A DNA stretch of 64,000 nucleotides from DTU018 sp029550685 (GTDB lineage Bacteria; Bacillota; Syntrophomonadia; Syntrophomonadales; Syntrophomonadaceae). The stretch is taken from NCBI GenBank assembly GCA_035412805.1, contig DAONVO010000003.1, positions 1 through 64,000 on the forward strand. Direction: 5' to 3'. The notes beneath the pieces were generated by a model that did not search any database, had not been told where the DNA came from, and was given only the letters and a program-made list of their open reading frames with translations. How positions within the stretch are numbered: the first letter of the stretch is position 1; each line of letters starts with the position of its first letter. Shown piece by piece: positions 1 through 7,158 of the stretch. Position numbers and translations under genes: made by a program.

Positions 1-122
1 ACGCGGGCGATACCGTCACCGACATAGATAACGGAGCCCACATTGCTGACTTCGACCTCGGATTGGTAGCGCTCAATTTGCTGTTTGAGAATTGCGCTAA
101 TCTCTTCCGGTCTAATACTCAT
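1..122 (-). CDS. atpA: ATP synthase F1 subunit alpha, N-terminal fragment
   Basis: Only the first 40 codons are present; the gene runs off the left edge. The product is the nucleotide-binding, mostly non-catalytic alpha subunit of the F1 head. The N-terminus begins MSIRPEEISAILKQQIERY and continues into a segment containing VGDGIARV, the typical crown-domain start of AtpA. The ATG at 122 follows atpH by 21 bp, matching the usual H-A order of atp operons. Nothing can be said about the catalytic parts, which lie outside the window. Confidence 0.93.
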   Translation of the reverse strand, partial: MSIRPEEISAILKQQIERYQSEVEVSNVGSVIYVGDGIAR

Positions 123-143
123 TTATGTGCTCACCCCTATCGA

Positions 144-692
144 TTAACTAATCTTCACCTGCTTGAGTTGTTCTTTCAGCATTTCCAGCTTTTTGGCCAC
201 GGTACCGTCTATGATCTGGTCTCCCAGCCTTATCTTCACCCCTCCAAGTAAAGCCGGATCTACCGACACCTTAAGCTGTACCGTTTTCCCCATAGACACA
301 GATAATTTCTCAGCAAGCATTTTTACATCTTCTTCGGAAACCTCTTGAGCCGCTACCAGATCGGCTTTGGCAATATTGCGAGACTCGTCGGCCATCTCCT
401 TGTACTCGTCGAGTATGGCATTCAAGTATACTTCCCGGCGTTTGTCAATCAAGAGATTGAAGAAGTTCAAAGTAGTCGCAGAAACATGTTCGGTAAATAT
501 TTTGTTAGCGATGTCCTTCTTTTCCTTGGCCGGAACCAGGAGATGGGCCAGATATTCCTTGAGGTTTTCAGTCTCCTCAATAACCTGGACCAGTTTCTCC
601 AACTCCTGCTGATACTGGTCTATTTTATCCTGTTCCTGGGCAATGCTGAAGAATGCCTCGGCATAGCGCCGAGCAACACTTCTGTTTAACAT
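144..692 (-). CDS. atpH: ATP synthase F1 subunit delta
   Basis: A 182-residue delta (OSCP-type) subunit, the stator link that joins the b-subunit stalk to the top of the F1 head. The N-terminus MLNRSVARRYAEAFFSIA and the C-terminal stretch with DPALLGGVKIRLGDQIIDGT are family hallmarks, and the length is normal. The ATG overlaps the end of atpF by 7 bp, which suggests translational coupling. It lies in the minus-strand atp operon between atpF and atpA. Confidence 0.95.
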   Translation of the reverse strand: MLNRSVARRYAEAFFSIAQEQDKIDQYQQELEKLVQVIEETENLKEYLAHLLVPAKEKKDIANKIFTEHVSATTLNFFNLLIDKRREVYLNAILDEYKEMADESRNIAKADLVAAQEVSEEDVKMLAEKLSVSMGKTVQLKVSVDPALLGGVKIRLGDQIIDGTVAKKLEMLKEQLKQVKIS

Positions 693-1309
693 AATAGATC
701 GCCCGCCTCATTAACAAAGTCCTTTACCAGCCGTTTGTGGTCCTCGTCAGTTATAGCACGTCCCAGGACCTTTTCTGCCGCCAGAATTGCCAGGGAAGCC
801 GCAGTATCCTTTAATTCCATCTTGGCCTGTTCGGTAGCAACCTTAAGCTCGGCTTCGGTTTTAGCTTTGATATTATCCGCTTCTTCCTTGGCTTTGGTGA
901 TGATTTCATTTTTGGCCTCTTCTGCCGCCTTGGTAGCCCGGGCTACAATTTCCTGAGCTTCCTTGCGGGATTCAGCCAGGTTGCTCTGTGCTTCCTTACG
1001 CATTTGCTCGACTTCGATCTTGACCTCTTCTGCATGTTTCAGGGAACTCTCGATAGTGGTGGTACGCTGTTCCAGCATGGCATTGATGGGATTATAGGCA
1101 AACTTGTACAACAGCGCCAGCAGTATTAAGAAGTTCACTGCGGTCCAGCCTATGGCATACCAGTTGGGAATATGGGGAGTATGCCCTTCCGGCTGCGGTA
1201 TAGCTCCGCCTCCGGCACCTCCGGACGCCAAGCATAAGGAGGCAAATCCAAGTACAAACACACTGGTTAAAAGGAGCACAGCAATATAAAACCGTTTGTT
1301 CCTTAACAC
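686..1309 (-). CDS. atpF: ATP synthase Fo subunit b
   Basis: Subunit b of the peripheral stalk. I place the start at a GTG at 1309, because GGAGG lies 10 bp upstream. An in-frame TTG at 1384 would add about 25 residues that run through a strong inverted repeat and is less likely. The protein then starts with a hydrophobic segment resembling a signal peptide, followed by a Gly-rich stretch, before the usual single membrane span (WYAIGWTAVNFLILLALL) and a long charged amphipathic helix rich in Glu, Lys and Ala. That extra N-terminal hydrophobic segment is less common in b subunits. The stop overlaps atpH. Confidence 0.9.
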   Translation of the reverse strand: MLRNKRFYIAVLLLTSVFVLGFASLCLASGGAGGGAIPQPEGHTPHIPNWYAIGWTAVNFLILLALLYKFAYNPINAMLEQRTTTIESSLKHAEEVKIEVEQMRKEAQSNLAESRKEAQEIVARATKAAEEAKNEIITKAKEEADNIKAKTEAELKVATEQAKMELKDTAASLAILAAEKVLGRAITDEDHKRLVKDFVNEAGDLLC

Positions 1310-1347
1310 GGATGTGCTACCTCCAATCTCTGAGCAGATAGTATTTG

Positions 1348-1383
1348 GGGCGGTGGAGCTCAAACACAGCTCAACCGCCCACA
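1348..1383 (-). other. Intercistronic hairpin between atpE and atpF
   Basis: A long imperfect inverted repeat (arms GGGCGGT-GAGCT and AGCTC-ACCGCCC around a short loop) lies just after atpE and before the atpF ribosome binding site. There is no T-run after it on the minus strand, so a simple terminator is unlikely. An RNA-processing or mRNA-stabilising role that favours atpE expression is possible, since the c subunit is needed in many copies. That role is inference. Confidence 0.6.
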
Positions 1384-1405
1384 AATCAGGTCTCCTGATA
1401 ATTCC

Positions 1406-1624
1406 TTATATCTTACCAACTAACATGAAAGCAATCAGCAGACCATAAATTGTCAGGGTTTCAATGAATGCCAAAGTGATGAAGAGAAGAGTTCTGACGT
1501 CCCCTCCTACTTCAGGCTGCCGAGCAATGGCTTCAAAAGCTTTACCACCAGCAACACCCATTCCTATTCCACCGCCGATACCTGCGATCGATACGGCCAG
1601 ACCAGCGCCTAACGCTACGCCCAT
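1406..1624 (-). CDS. atpE: ATP synthase Fo subunit c
   Basis: A 72-residue proteolipid with two membrane helices joined by a polar loop carrying ARQPE; it forms the rotor ring. The ATG at 1624 has an AAAGGAGGG ribosome binding site, so I reject an in-frame start seven codons upstream. The ion-binding carboxylate is Glu55 in helix 2 (FIETLTIYG). Compared with the well-studied Na+ ring of Ilyobacter, the helix-1 Gln is Met22 here, and the Ser-Thr after the Glu is Thr-Leu. The Na+ signature is therefore incomplete and proton coupling is the simpler reading. Confidence 0.95.
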   Translation of the reverse strand: MGVALGAGLAVSIAGIGGGIGMGVAGGKAFEAIARQPEVGGDVRTLLFITLAFIETLTIYGLLIAFMLVGKI

Positions 1625-1694
1625 TCTTTTCCCTCCTTTCTTCATGCACCAGTTAAACTAATTATGCAGAGCCACTTAAAATTTATGTTAATTT

Positions 1695-2378
1695 TTAATG
1701 ACCCTCTCCAGTAGCAGCAGCTATATAACTAGCAGACAGTATGGTAAAAACAATAGCCTGGATAGCACCCAACAACAAGCTTAAACCCATTATCGCTCCA
1801 GGTACAATAAAGGGTGCCATGAACAACAGAAACGCAATAACCATTTCCTCACCAAAGATGTTCCCGAAAAGACGGACGGTGAGGGACAGCGGATGGGCCA
1901 GCTCTTCCACCAGATTCAGCGGCAACATTGCCCAACTTGGACTTACAAAATGACCCAAGTAATGACCACCATGCTCTGCAAATCCAGCTATATGAACTGA
2001 GAAGAAGGTAATCATGGCTAGAGTCAAGGTGATATTCCAGTTACTGGTTGGCGGTTGATAACCAGAAATGCCAGCAGCCCCAGGAAGAAGACCACTGTAG
2101 TTACTGAGCAGTATGAAAAGGAAAAAAGCCGTGAGCAGTGGAGCCCACTTCTTGGCGACGTGCTCTTTGTCCATTAACTGGGTAAAAAAGTCGTAGGTCC
2201 AAATGATGATCATTTCGAAAGCATTCTGTAGACCCCGGGGAACCATCTGCATATCCCGGGTGGCAAAATAGGCGATAAGCCCAATTAAAGCTATAATAAC
2301 CCATTCGGTTACTATGATATGGTCAACTGGAATTGGACCCAGGTGAAAAAACACCCCATCCAACATACCAAATAGCAT
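1695..2378 (-). CDS. atpB: ATP synthase Fo subunit a
   Basis: A 227-residue membrane subunit that forms the ion half-channels against the c-ring. The essential Arg lies in HPLSLTVRLFGNIFGEE, and several hydrophobic spans surround it, including a C-terminal span rich in Ile and Leu. The ATG at 2378 has a G-rich ribosome binding site 8 bp upstream. It follows atpZ and precedes atpE, the normal order. Length is at the short end of the bacterial range. Confidence 0.95.
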   Translation of the reverse strand: MLFGMLDGVFFHLGPIPVDHIIVTEWVIIALIGLIAYFATRDMQMVPRGLQNAFEMIIIWTYDFFTQLMDKEHVAKKWAPLLTAFFLFILLSNYSGLLPGAAGISGYQPPTSNWNITLTLAMITFFSVHIAGFAEHGGHYLGHFVSPSWAMLPLNLVEELAHPLSLTVRLFGNIFGEEMVIAFLLFMAPFIVPGAIMGLSLLLGAIQAIVFTILSASYIAAATGEGH

Positions 2379-2417
2379 AACTATTTCTCCCCCCCTTCAT
2401 ATTAGATTGTCGAGTAT

Positions 2418-2473
2418 CCAACCTGTGCCCTCAGGTTGGAGATAATATTCCCATACGGATCGGTAACGATCCG
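2418..2473 (-). other. Tandem perfect hairpins in the atpZ-atpB spacer
   Basis: Two perfect inverted repeats stand side by side. 2418-2425 pairs with 2432-2439 (CCAACCTG/CAGGTTGG, 6-nt loop) and 2456-2462 pairs with 2467-2473 (CGGATCG/CGATCCG, 4-nt loop). Neither is followed by a T-run. They occupy much of the 105-bp gap where many atp operons carry atpI. A regulatory or processing role is inference. Confidence 0.6.
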
Positions 2474-2483
2474 AATGACCTCC

Positions 2484-2741
2484 TTATTTTTCACCGGAGG
2501 AATCATCATCCCCTTTAGATGTGTAGGAATTCCCGCTTGCCATGGTGCGGTCCCACATTACTTTTATTCCTGTGGCTACGCCAAGTAAAAAGCCGGCGAC
2601 GCTAAGCCAGGGTTCCGTATCGAACCTGGTATCCAGCCACCTGCCTCCCAAATACCCTAGTGCTATAGCTGCTGCTATGGTAGTTGCCATATTTATCGCA
2701 TCACTTAAAGATTTTACCCAGTTTTTCTTGGCGTTGGCCAT
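2484..2741 (-). CDS. atpZ: AtpZ/AtpI-family F1Fo-associated membrane protein
   Basis: An 85-residue protein with two membrane spans (about residues 18-33 and 45-60) joined by a short loop with GGRWLDTRFDTEP. It matches the small 'ATPase gene 1' family found first in many Firmicute atp operons and linked to c-ring assembly or Mg2+/Ca2+ transport. It is the first gene of the operon here. No separate atpI follows; its place is taken by a 105-bp spacer with two hairpins. The C-terminal tail is polar and acidic. Confidence 0.8.
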   Translation of the reverse strand: MANAKKNWVKSLSDAINMATTIAAAIALGYLGGRWLDTRFDTEPWLSVAGFLLGVATGIKVMWDRTMASGNSYTSKGDDDSSGEK

Positions 2742-2874
2742 TCCCCACTCCTTAGTTTATAGGTTGACAAATATCCGTTAATTGTATTCGTCATAAACAG
2801 TCAAAACCCTTTTTTATACAGGGTATTTTTTCTCAAGGCTTCCTATACCCCTGGATCAAAAGTAAACGAATACT

Positions 2875-2895
2875 GCTGCCAGCTTCTCCGGCAGC
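2875..2895 (-). other. Stem-loop after the MazG-like gene
   Basis: GCTGCC at 2875-2880 pairs with GGCAGC at 2890-2895. It lies about 50 bp past the stop of the MazG-like gene. The T-run next to it is on the plus-strand side, so as a minus-strand terminator it is weak. It may mark the boundary before the atp operon promoter, which I could not place with confidence. Confidence 0.3.
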
Positions 2896-2942
2896 CTGCT
2901 TTTTAGTTAAACCACAGCTATAAATTTTTGTCGATTTTAATC

Positions 2943-3254
2943 TCAACGAGCCAGGTAGCCTTTACGTTCTAACTTGGCCCAGTGCTCTTGCAAAGCTTGA
3001 TCCAAATCAACTCCAAATTGCTCTTCCATAACAAACATCATGGTTACTGCGGTTTGGGCCACGTCCAACAGTTCCCGGGTTATCTCTTTGACTACCGTCT
3101 TATCATCCCAGTCAACCTTTTCCCCGCTCAAGCCTCGAAATTTTCCGATCACTTGGGCCAGTTCTCCGGCTTCCTCCATCAGTTTCAAAGCGGTGGACTC
3201 CAGGGTAGGGGTCAATTGGTTAAGCCGGGGAAGTGATAATGTTTTTGCTTCCAT
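2943..3254 (-). CDS. MazG-like nucleotide pyrophosphohydrolase
   Basis: About 103 residues. It carries the all-alpha NTP pyrophosphohydrolase metal-binding pattern, EEAGELAQ followed by an ExxD helix (ELLDVAQ), so it probably hydrolyses a (d)NTP to the monophosphate and pyrophosphate. I choose the ATG at 3254, with GGAGAG eight bases upstream; an upstream in-frame start at 3278 would translate through that site. It lies downstream of the dCMP deaminase gene, which fits a nucleotide-pool role. The substrate cannot be read from the sequence. Confidence 0.8.
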   Translation of the reverse strand: MEAKTLSLPRLNQLTPTLESTALKLMEEAGELAQVIGKFRGLSGEKVDWDDKTVVKEITRELLDVAQTAVTMMFVMEEQFGVDLDQALQEHWAKLERKGYLAR

Positions 3255-3295
3255 GATATATCGCTCTCCGTTCATCACAACTGGCTGGTATGAAC

Positions 3296-3754
3296 CTACC
3301 GGTTATGTTTTTCCACCACCACCAGCTCGATTCCTGCTTCCCGCATCAGTTCCAGAGCGATATCATCCTGAAAATTACCTCTATGTACTACTTTTTCAAT
3401 CCCGGCATTAATGATCATACGAGCACATATGATACATGGCTGATTGGTACAATACATCACGGTATCCTGGGTAGAAATCCCGTAGTAAGCAGCATTAATG
3501 ATAGCATTTTGCTCAGCATGTACCCCCCGGCACAATTCGTAACGCTGTCCGGAAGGAATATCGTTCTCCGTCCGGAGACAGCCCGTTTCACTACAGTGCT
3601 TAAGCTTGCGAGGTGCCCCATTGTAACCGGTGGAAATTATACGTTTGTCTTTTACCAAAACTGCTCCTACTTGCCGGCGCAAGCAGGTGGAACGGGTAGC
3701 TACCAGATCAGCTACTTCTAAAAAATACTCATTCCAGCTGGGACGCGTGTCCAT
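3296..3754 (-). CDS. comEB: Deoxycytidylate (dCMP) deaminase
   Basis: A 152-residue zinc deaminase that converts dCMP to dUMP for dTTP synthesis. It has the cytidine-deaminase zinc motif: GVHAEQNAI (His ligand and catalytic Glu) and QPCIICARM (two Cys ligands). N-terminal RPSWNEYFLEVADLVATRS is typical of ComE operon protein 2-type enzymes. It lies 20 bp downstream of glyA, which supplies methylene-THF, so the pair fits thymidylate supply. Confidence 0.92.
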   Translation of the reverse strand: MDTRPSWNEYFLEVADLVATRSTCLRRQVGAVLVKDKRIISTGYNGAPRKLKHCSETGCLRTENDIPSGQRYELCRGVHAEQNAIINAAYYGISTQDTVMYCTNQPCIICARMIINAGIEKVVHRGNFQDDIALELMREAGIELVVVEKHNR

Positions 3755-3774
3755 GCGATAACCCTCATTTCTTG

Positions 3775-5025
3775 TTATACGCTGTACAGGGGATATTTAT
3801 CACACAGCTTTTTAACTATTTGCCGGGCCTCCTGCAAATAGTTATCCTCCTGTGGATGGTCCAAAGCTATGGTTATAGCCTGGGCTACTTCCAGCATGTC
3901 ATGATTCTTAAATCCGCGGGTAGTCAATGCCGGTGTACCCATGCGAATACCACTGGTTATAGTAGGTTTCTGCGGGTCAAAAGGAATGGCGTTTTTGTTG
4001 ACCGTAATATTGACTTTTTCCAGAATTTCCTCAGCTTCTTTTCCAGTTAACCCTTTAGGCCGTACATCTACCAGCATAAGATGGTTATCAGTTCCTCCGG
4101 AGACTAGTCTCAAACCATTCTTCACCAAAGCATCAGCTAATGCTGCTGCATTCTCAACTATATCCTGCTGGTACTGCTTAAATTCTCCGGTCAATGCTTC
4201 CTTAAAACATACCGCTTTGGCAGCAATAACATGCATGAGCGGTCCGCCCTGAATACCGGGGAATACCGCTTTATCTATTTTGGCTCCCCACTCTTCACGG
4301 CACATGATTAATCCGCCCCGGGGTCCGCGCAAGGTTTTATGGGTAGTGGTAGTAACAAAATCGGCATAGGGAATGGGAGAAGGGTGGAGCCCTGCTGCTA
4401 CCAGACCGGCAATATGGGCCATATCTACAAATAGATAAGCACCCACTTCATCAGCAATAGCTCTGAAGCGCTGGAAATCTATTATACGCGGGTAAGCACT
4501 GGCACCAGCTACGATCATTTTTGGCCGGTACTGGAGGGCCACCTGGCGTACTTGATCATAATCAATGGTTTCGCTGTCCGGGCTTACACCGTAATCTACG
4601 AAGTTAAAATATTTTCCGGATATATTTACCTTGCTGCCATGGGTCAAGTGACCTCCATGGTTTAGGTTCATACCCAGGACGGTATCCCCTGGTTCAAGGG
4701 CAGCAAAATAAACGGCGGTATTGGCTTGTGCTCCAGAATGGGGCTGAACATTAACATGCTCGGCTCCAAAAAGAGTTTTGGCCCTGGTGCGGGCTAGTTC
4801 TTCAACCACATCTACATATTCGCACCCACCATAATAACGTTTACCTGGATATCCTTCCGCATACTTGTTAGTCATTACTCCGCCTTGAGCGGCCATGACG
4901 GCCCGGGAGACAAAATTCTCCGATGCAATCAGCTCCAGCTTATAATTCTGCCGGTGTTCTTCCTGGGCAATAGCTTCAGCTACTTCCGGATCCACTGGCC
5001 TCACATACTGTTCAATATAGTCCAC
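3775..5025 (-). CDS. glyA: Serine hydroxymethyltransferase
   Basis: A 416-residue PLP enzyme that interconverts serine and glycine while charging tetrahydrofolate. The PLP lysine lies in TTTTHKTLRGPRGG, and the N-terminal region carries ELIASENF and the YAEGYPGKRYYGG motif. I start it at a GTG at 5025, eight bases after GGGAGGAG. The longer frame up to 5067 overlaps rpiB and lacks a good site. The gene begins 5 bp after rpiB ends, as in the conserved Firmicute rpiB-glyA arrangement. Confidence 0.95.
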   Translation of the reverse strand: MDYIEQYVRPVDPEVAEAIAQEEHRQNYKLELIASENFVSRAVMAAQGGVMTNKYAEGYPGKRYYGGCEYVDVVEELARTRAKTLFGAEHVNVQPHSGAQANTAVYFAALEPGDTVLGMNLNHGGHLTHGSKVNISGKYFNFVDYGVSPDSETIDYDQVRQVALQYRPKMIVAGASAYPRIIDFQRFRAIADEVGAYLFVDMAHIAGLVAAGLHPSPIPYADFVTTTTHKTLRGPRGGLIMCREEWGAKIDKAVFPGIQGGPLMHVIAAKAVCFKEALTGEFKQYQQDIVENAAALADALVKNGLRLVSGGTDNHLMLVDVRPKGLTGKEAEEILEKVNITVNKNAIPFDPQKPTITSGIRMGTPALTTRGFKNHDMLEVAQAITIALDHPQEDNYLQEARQIVKKLCDKYPLYSV

Positions 5026-5030
5026 CTGTT

Positions 5031-5498
5031 TTACTCCTCCCTCAAGCCAGCATTTTCTAGCTGACATATCTTTTCTACCCGGCGCTGGTGTCTCCCTGCT
5101 GCGAAAGGGGTACTGATAAAGGTTTTTACCACTTCGACTGCCAGGCCTGGTCCAATAACACGAGAGCCCAGTGCTACTATATTGGCATTNNNNNNNNNNG
5201 CATTATTATGCTCTCTGGCCAGGCGGGCAGTATAGCAGTCATTACACAGGGCTGCCCGTATACCCTTGACCTTATTAGCAGCAATTGAAATACCTATGCC
5301 GGTGCCACAGATCAATATACCGGGGATATCCTCTTCCAGCACCAGAGAACATACATTTGCTGCTATATCAGGATAATCCACAGAGTCACGGCTATAGGTA
5401 CCACAGTCTACTACAGTATGACCATCATTCTGCAAATGGTTTATGATTTCCTGTTTCAGGTCGTAACCGGCATGATCACATCCGATAGCGATTTTCAA
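5031..5498 (-). CDS. rpiB: Ribose-5-phosphate isomerase B (contains assembly gap)
   Basis: Pentose phosphate enzyme interconverting ribose-5-P and ribulose-5-P. The N-terminus MKIAIGCDHAGYDLKQ, the ICGTGIGISIAANK loop and FAAGRHQRRVEKI identify the RpiB/LacA family. Ten Ns at 5190-5199 fall inside the conserved EHNNANIVALGS segment. The bases on either side overlap by AATGC, so deleting the Ns plus five bases would restore exactly the family sequence and give about 150 residues, the usual length. Confidence 0.92.
   Translation of the reverse strand: MKIAIGCDHAGYDLKQEIINHLQNDGHTVVDCGTYSRDSVDYPDIAANVCSLVLEEDIPGILICGTGIGISIAANKVKGIRAALCNDCYTARLAREHNNXXXXNANIVALGSRVIGPGLAVEVVKTFISTPFAAGRHQRRVEKICQLENAGLREE
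5190..5199. other. Ten-N assembly gap inside rpiB
   Basis: A run of exactly ten Ns between sequences that share a 5-base overlap. It is most likely a scaffold join of two overlapping contig ends rather than missing DNA. Confidence 0.95.
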
Positions 5499-5550
5499 CT
5501 AATTCACCTCGTTTTCGGTAATACAGCCTTTGGTTGCAGTTATATTGCAA

Positions 5551-6021
5551 TTAATTAAGGCGAGATTCTTGCTGGTTGACAATAATTTTTTCTAAAAGGC
5601 TTTTTATCTGCTGCAGGGCTTGTTGATAAGTCTCTATATTCTGCCCATAGGGATCAGGGATTTCTTCATCCGGTTGGCCCGCATATTCGGCCAGAGTATA
5701 AATTTTGCTTCTTAGATGAGGAAATAATTCTTGCAGCTTATCCCGATGGTTTCTAGTCATAGTTAAAATTAAATCAGCCTCTTGCACCATGGCATCATCA
5801 ATTGAGCGGGAACGGTGACCGGTAAGATCGATACCCAACTGGCTCATAACCTCTATCGCTTCCGGAGTAGCCTGGTCATTCTCCCAGGCATACAGCCCGG
5901 CTGATTCAACCCTGATTTCGTCGGCAGGGTAACCGCTTAGCTGCAGCATCCTGGTAAAAAGAGCCTCCGCCATAGGACTTCGACAGGTATTTCCGGTACA
6001 TACAAACAGCACCTTTTTCAT
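5551..6021 (-). CDS. ywlE: Low-molecular-weight phosphatase, probable protein arginine phosphatase
   Basis: A 156-residue low-molecular-weight tyrosine phosphatase fold. The P-loop is CTGNTCRSP, with nucleophile Cys8, Arg14 and a catalytic Asp in DPYG near the C-terminus. The residue at P-loop position 12 is Thr. In Bacillus YwlE the equivalent Thr11 is the determinant for phosphoarginine, where tyrosine phosphatases carry Ile or Leu. That supports arginine phosphatase activity; no McsB kinase is in this window. The neighbours mntP and rpiB are also ywlE neighbours in Bacillus. Confidence 0.85.
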   Translation of the reverse strand: MKKVLFVCTGNTCRSPMAEALFTRMLQLSGYPADEIRVESAGLYAWENDQATPEAIEVMSQLGIDLTGHRSRSIDDAMVQEADLILTMTRNHRDKLQELFPHLRSKIYTLAEYAGQPDEEIPDPYGQNIETYQQALQQIKSLLEKIIVNQQESRLN

Positions 6022-6034
6022 ACCGATCCTCCTT

Positions 6035-6628
6035 TTATAAAACCCATTTTATAGCCAGAGCCATTAGTATCACTCCCCCAACCAATTGGGCATAGCTTCC
6101 TGCCAAACGGCCAAATACTCTGCCCCCGGCGAATCCGGCTACGGTCATAATTGCGGCTGTGGCTCCCATAAGGATTACGGTAAAGAATACAGGCACTCTT
6201 AAAGTACCTAAACCGAAACCGACTGTCAAGGCATCAATACTGACTGATACTCCCAGCACTATAATACTCCACCAGTCAGAAGAAAAGTTCCGTTTCGATG
6301 TCTGAAGGGACAGGAGTCGCTGGGCTTCAGAAAATTTATATGCTCGGGGACGCAGCTGTCTATATCCTTTCAGCAGCAGGTCCAAAGCGATGTAGGCCAG
6401 GACTAAAGCGCCCACCCGGGCTGCCCACACCCCCAGGAAACGTCCTACAGCTGCACCCAGGCCCAACCCGATCAAGGGCATTATTACATGGAGAATACCC
6501 ACCGTAGACACGAACTTGGTTTCAAAACTGCGGGTTACACCTTTCAAGCCCATACCCAGGGAAAGAGAAAAGGCATCCAGTCCCAGGACTATGGCCACCA
6601 GTATAATAGTTATATATTGTTCGATCAT
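6035..6628 (-). CDS. mntP: Manganese efflux pump MntP
   Basis: A 197-residue membrane protein with six predicted helices and an internal two-fold repeat. The paired acidic motifs GLDAFSLSLGMG (helix 1, Asp18) and SIDALTVGFGLG (helix 4) are the MntP hallmark, needed for Mn2+ export in E. coli. The ATG at 6628 has an AAGGAG site eight bases upstream. It begins a minus-strand group with ywlE, 13 bp apart. Upstream are 530 bp of dispersed repeats that separate it from sua5. Confidence 0.88.
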   Translation of the reverse strand: MIEQYITIILVAIVLGLDAFSLSLGMGLKGVTRSFETKFVSTVGILHVIMPLIGLGLGAAVGRFLGVWAARVGALVLAYIALDLLLKGYRQLRPRAYKFSEAQRLLSLQTSKRNFSSDWWSIIVLGVSVSIDALTVGFGLGTLRVPVFFTVILMGATAAIMTVAGFAGGRVFGRLAGSYAQLVGGVILMALAIKWVL

Positions 6629-6690
6629 CAGCTATCTCCTTGGTGTGAAAGACTACATGCTGTGAAAACGCCTCTCACCTATATAGCAGC

Positions 6691-6889
6691 CAGTAGGTTT
6701 GCCACGAGCACCTTAGTGGAGGAGTTCGATATAGCCGGTGAAGATGGGCGGACGAAGGAGGGCGAGGGACAGGATGTCCGTAAGAGGGCTATCAGATAGG
6801 AGGTTTGTTTAGCCCGGTACCCCCTGAGTCGCGCATCGAGCCGTTACTATATCATGACGACGGAACTGGTGCGCATGATGAACCTACTG
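6691..6889 (+). repeat. R2 MITE-like repeat, copy 1
   Basis: About 199 bp bounded by CAGTAGGTT and AACCTACTG, which are inverted repeats of each other. The body is about 85% identical by eye to 42656-42853. It contains the palindrome GGACA-GGA-TGTCC and encodes no transposase. Confidence 0.8.
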
Positions 6890-6908
6890 GTTACTAGGCA
6901 CAGCTTTG

Positions 6909-7115
6909 CAGGAGTGTTAGCCGGCTCGCTCCAAGACTCCTCGCCTGCAACACATCGGCTTACTTCGGTGCGAAGCGGACCGCTCGGAATTCGGCATCCA
7001 TGCACTCAGTCCTCGCTGCTCGAAACATCCTGTTTCTCGCTCCGCATCGCAGCCCTCAGTTTTGCCGTGGGTTGCAACGGCTCGTCGTACGTCACTCGCC
7101 CGGCTAATACTCCTG
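6909..7115 (-). repeat. R1 MITE-like repeat, copy 1 (inverted)
   Basis: About 207 bp bounded by CAGGAGTGTTAGCCGG and CCGGCTAATACTCCTG, near-perfect terminal inverted repeats. The body matches, in reverse complement, the copies at 14016, 48385 and 62637. Shared internal marks include GTTGCAACCCACGGC and GAAACA-GGA-TGTTTC. Confidence 0.85.
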
Positions 7116-7158
7116 CGAAGGGAGCATCAGTAGTCCCCGAAGGGGGCAATAACAGGTT

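Larger units (their letters stand above)
6629..7158. other. Gene-free stretch holding R2 and R1 repeat copies
   Basis: This 530-bp interval between mntP and sua5 carries no convincing gene. It holds one R2 element (6691-6889) and one R1 element (6909-7115, inverted relative to the other copies) only 19 bp apart. Open frames within it are produced by the repeats and recur at every repeat copy, so they are not counted as genes. Confidence 0.85.

Noticed and set aside
1309..1384. Longer atpF starting at TTG 1384
   Set aside because: It would translate through the strong inverted repeat, and the GTG at 1309 has a better ribosome site; the longer form cannot be fully excluded.
2763..2804. Sigma-A promoter for the atp operon
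   Set aside because: TTGACT and TACAAT occur on the minus strand but only 12 bp apart, and no better pair was found; reporting one would be a guess.
6909..7115. R1 as a CRISPR array or a known transposon with cargo
   Set aside because: There is a single unit per site, no regular short spacers and no coding region for a transposase.
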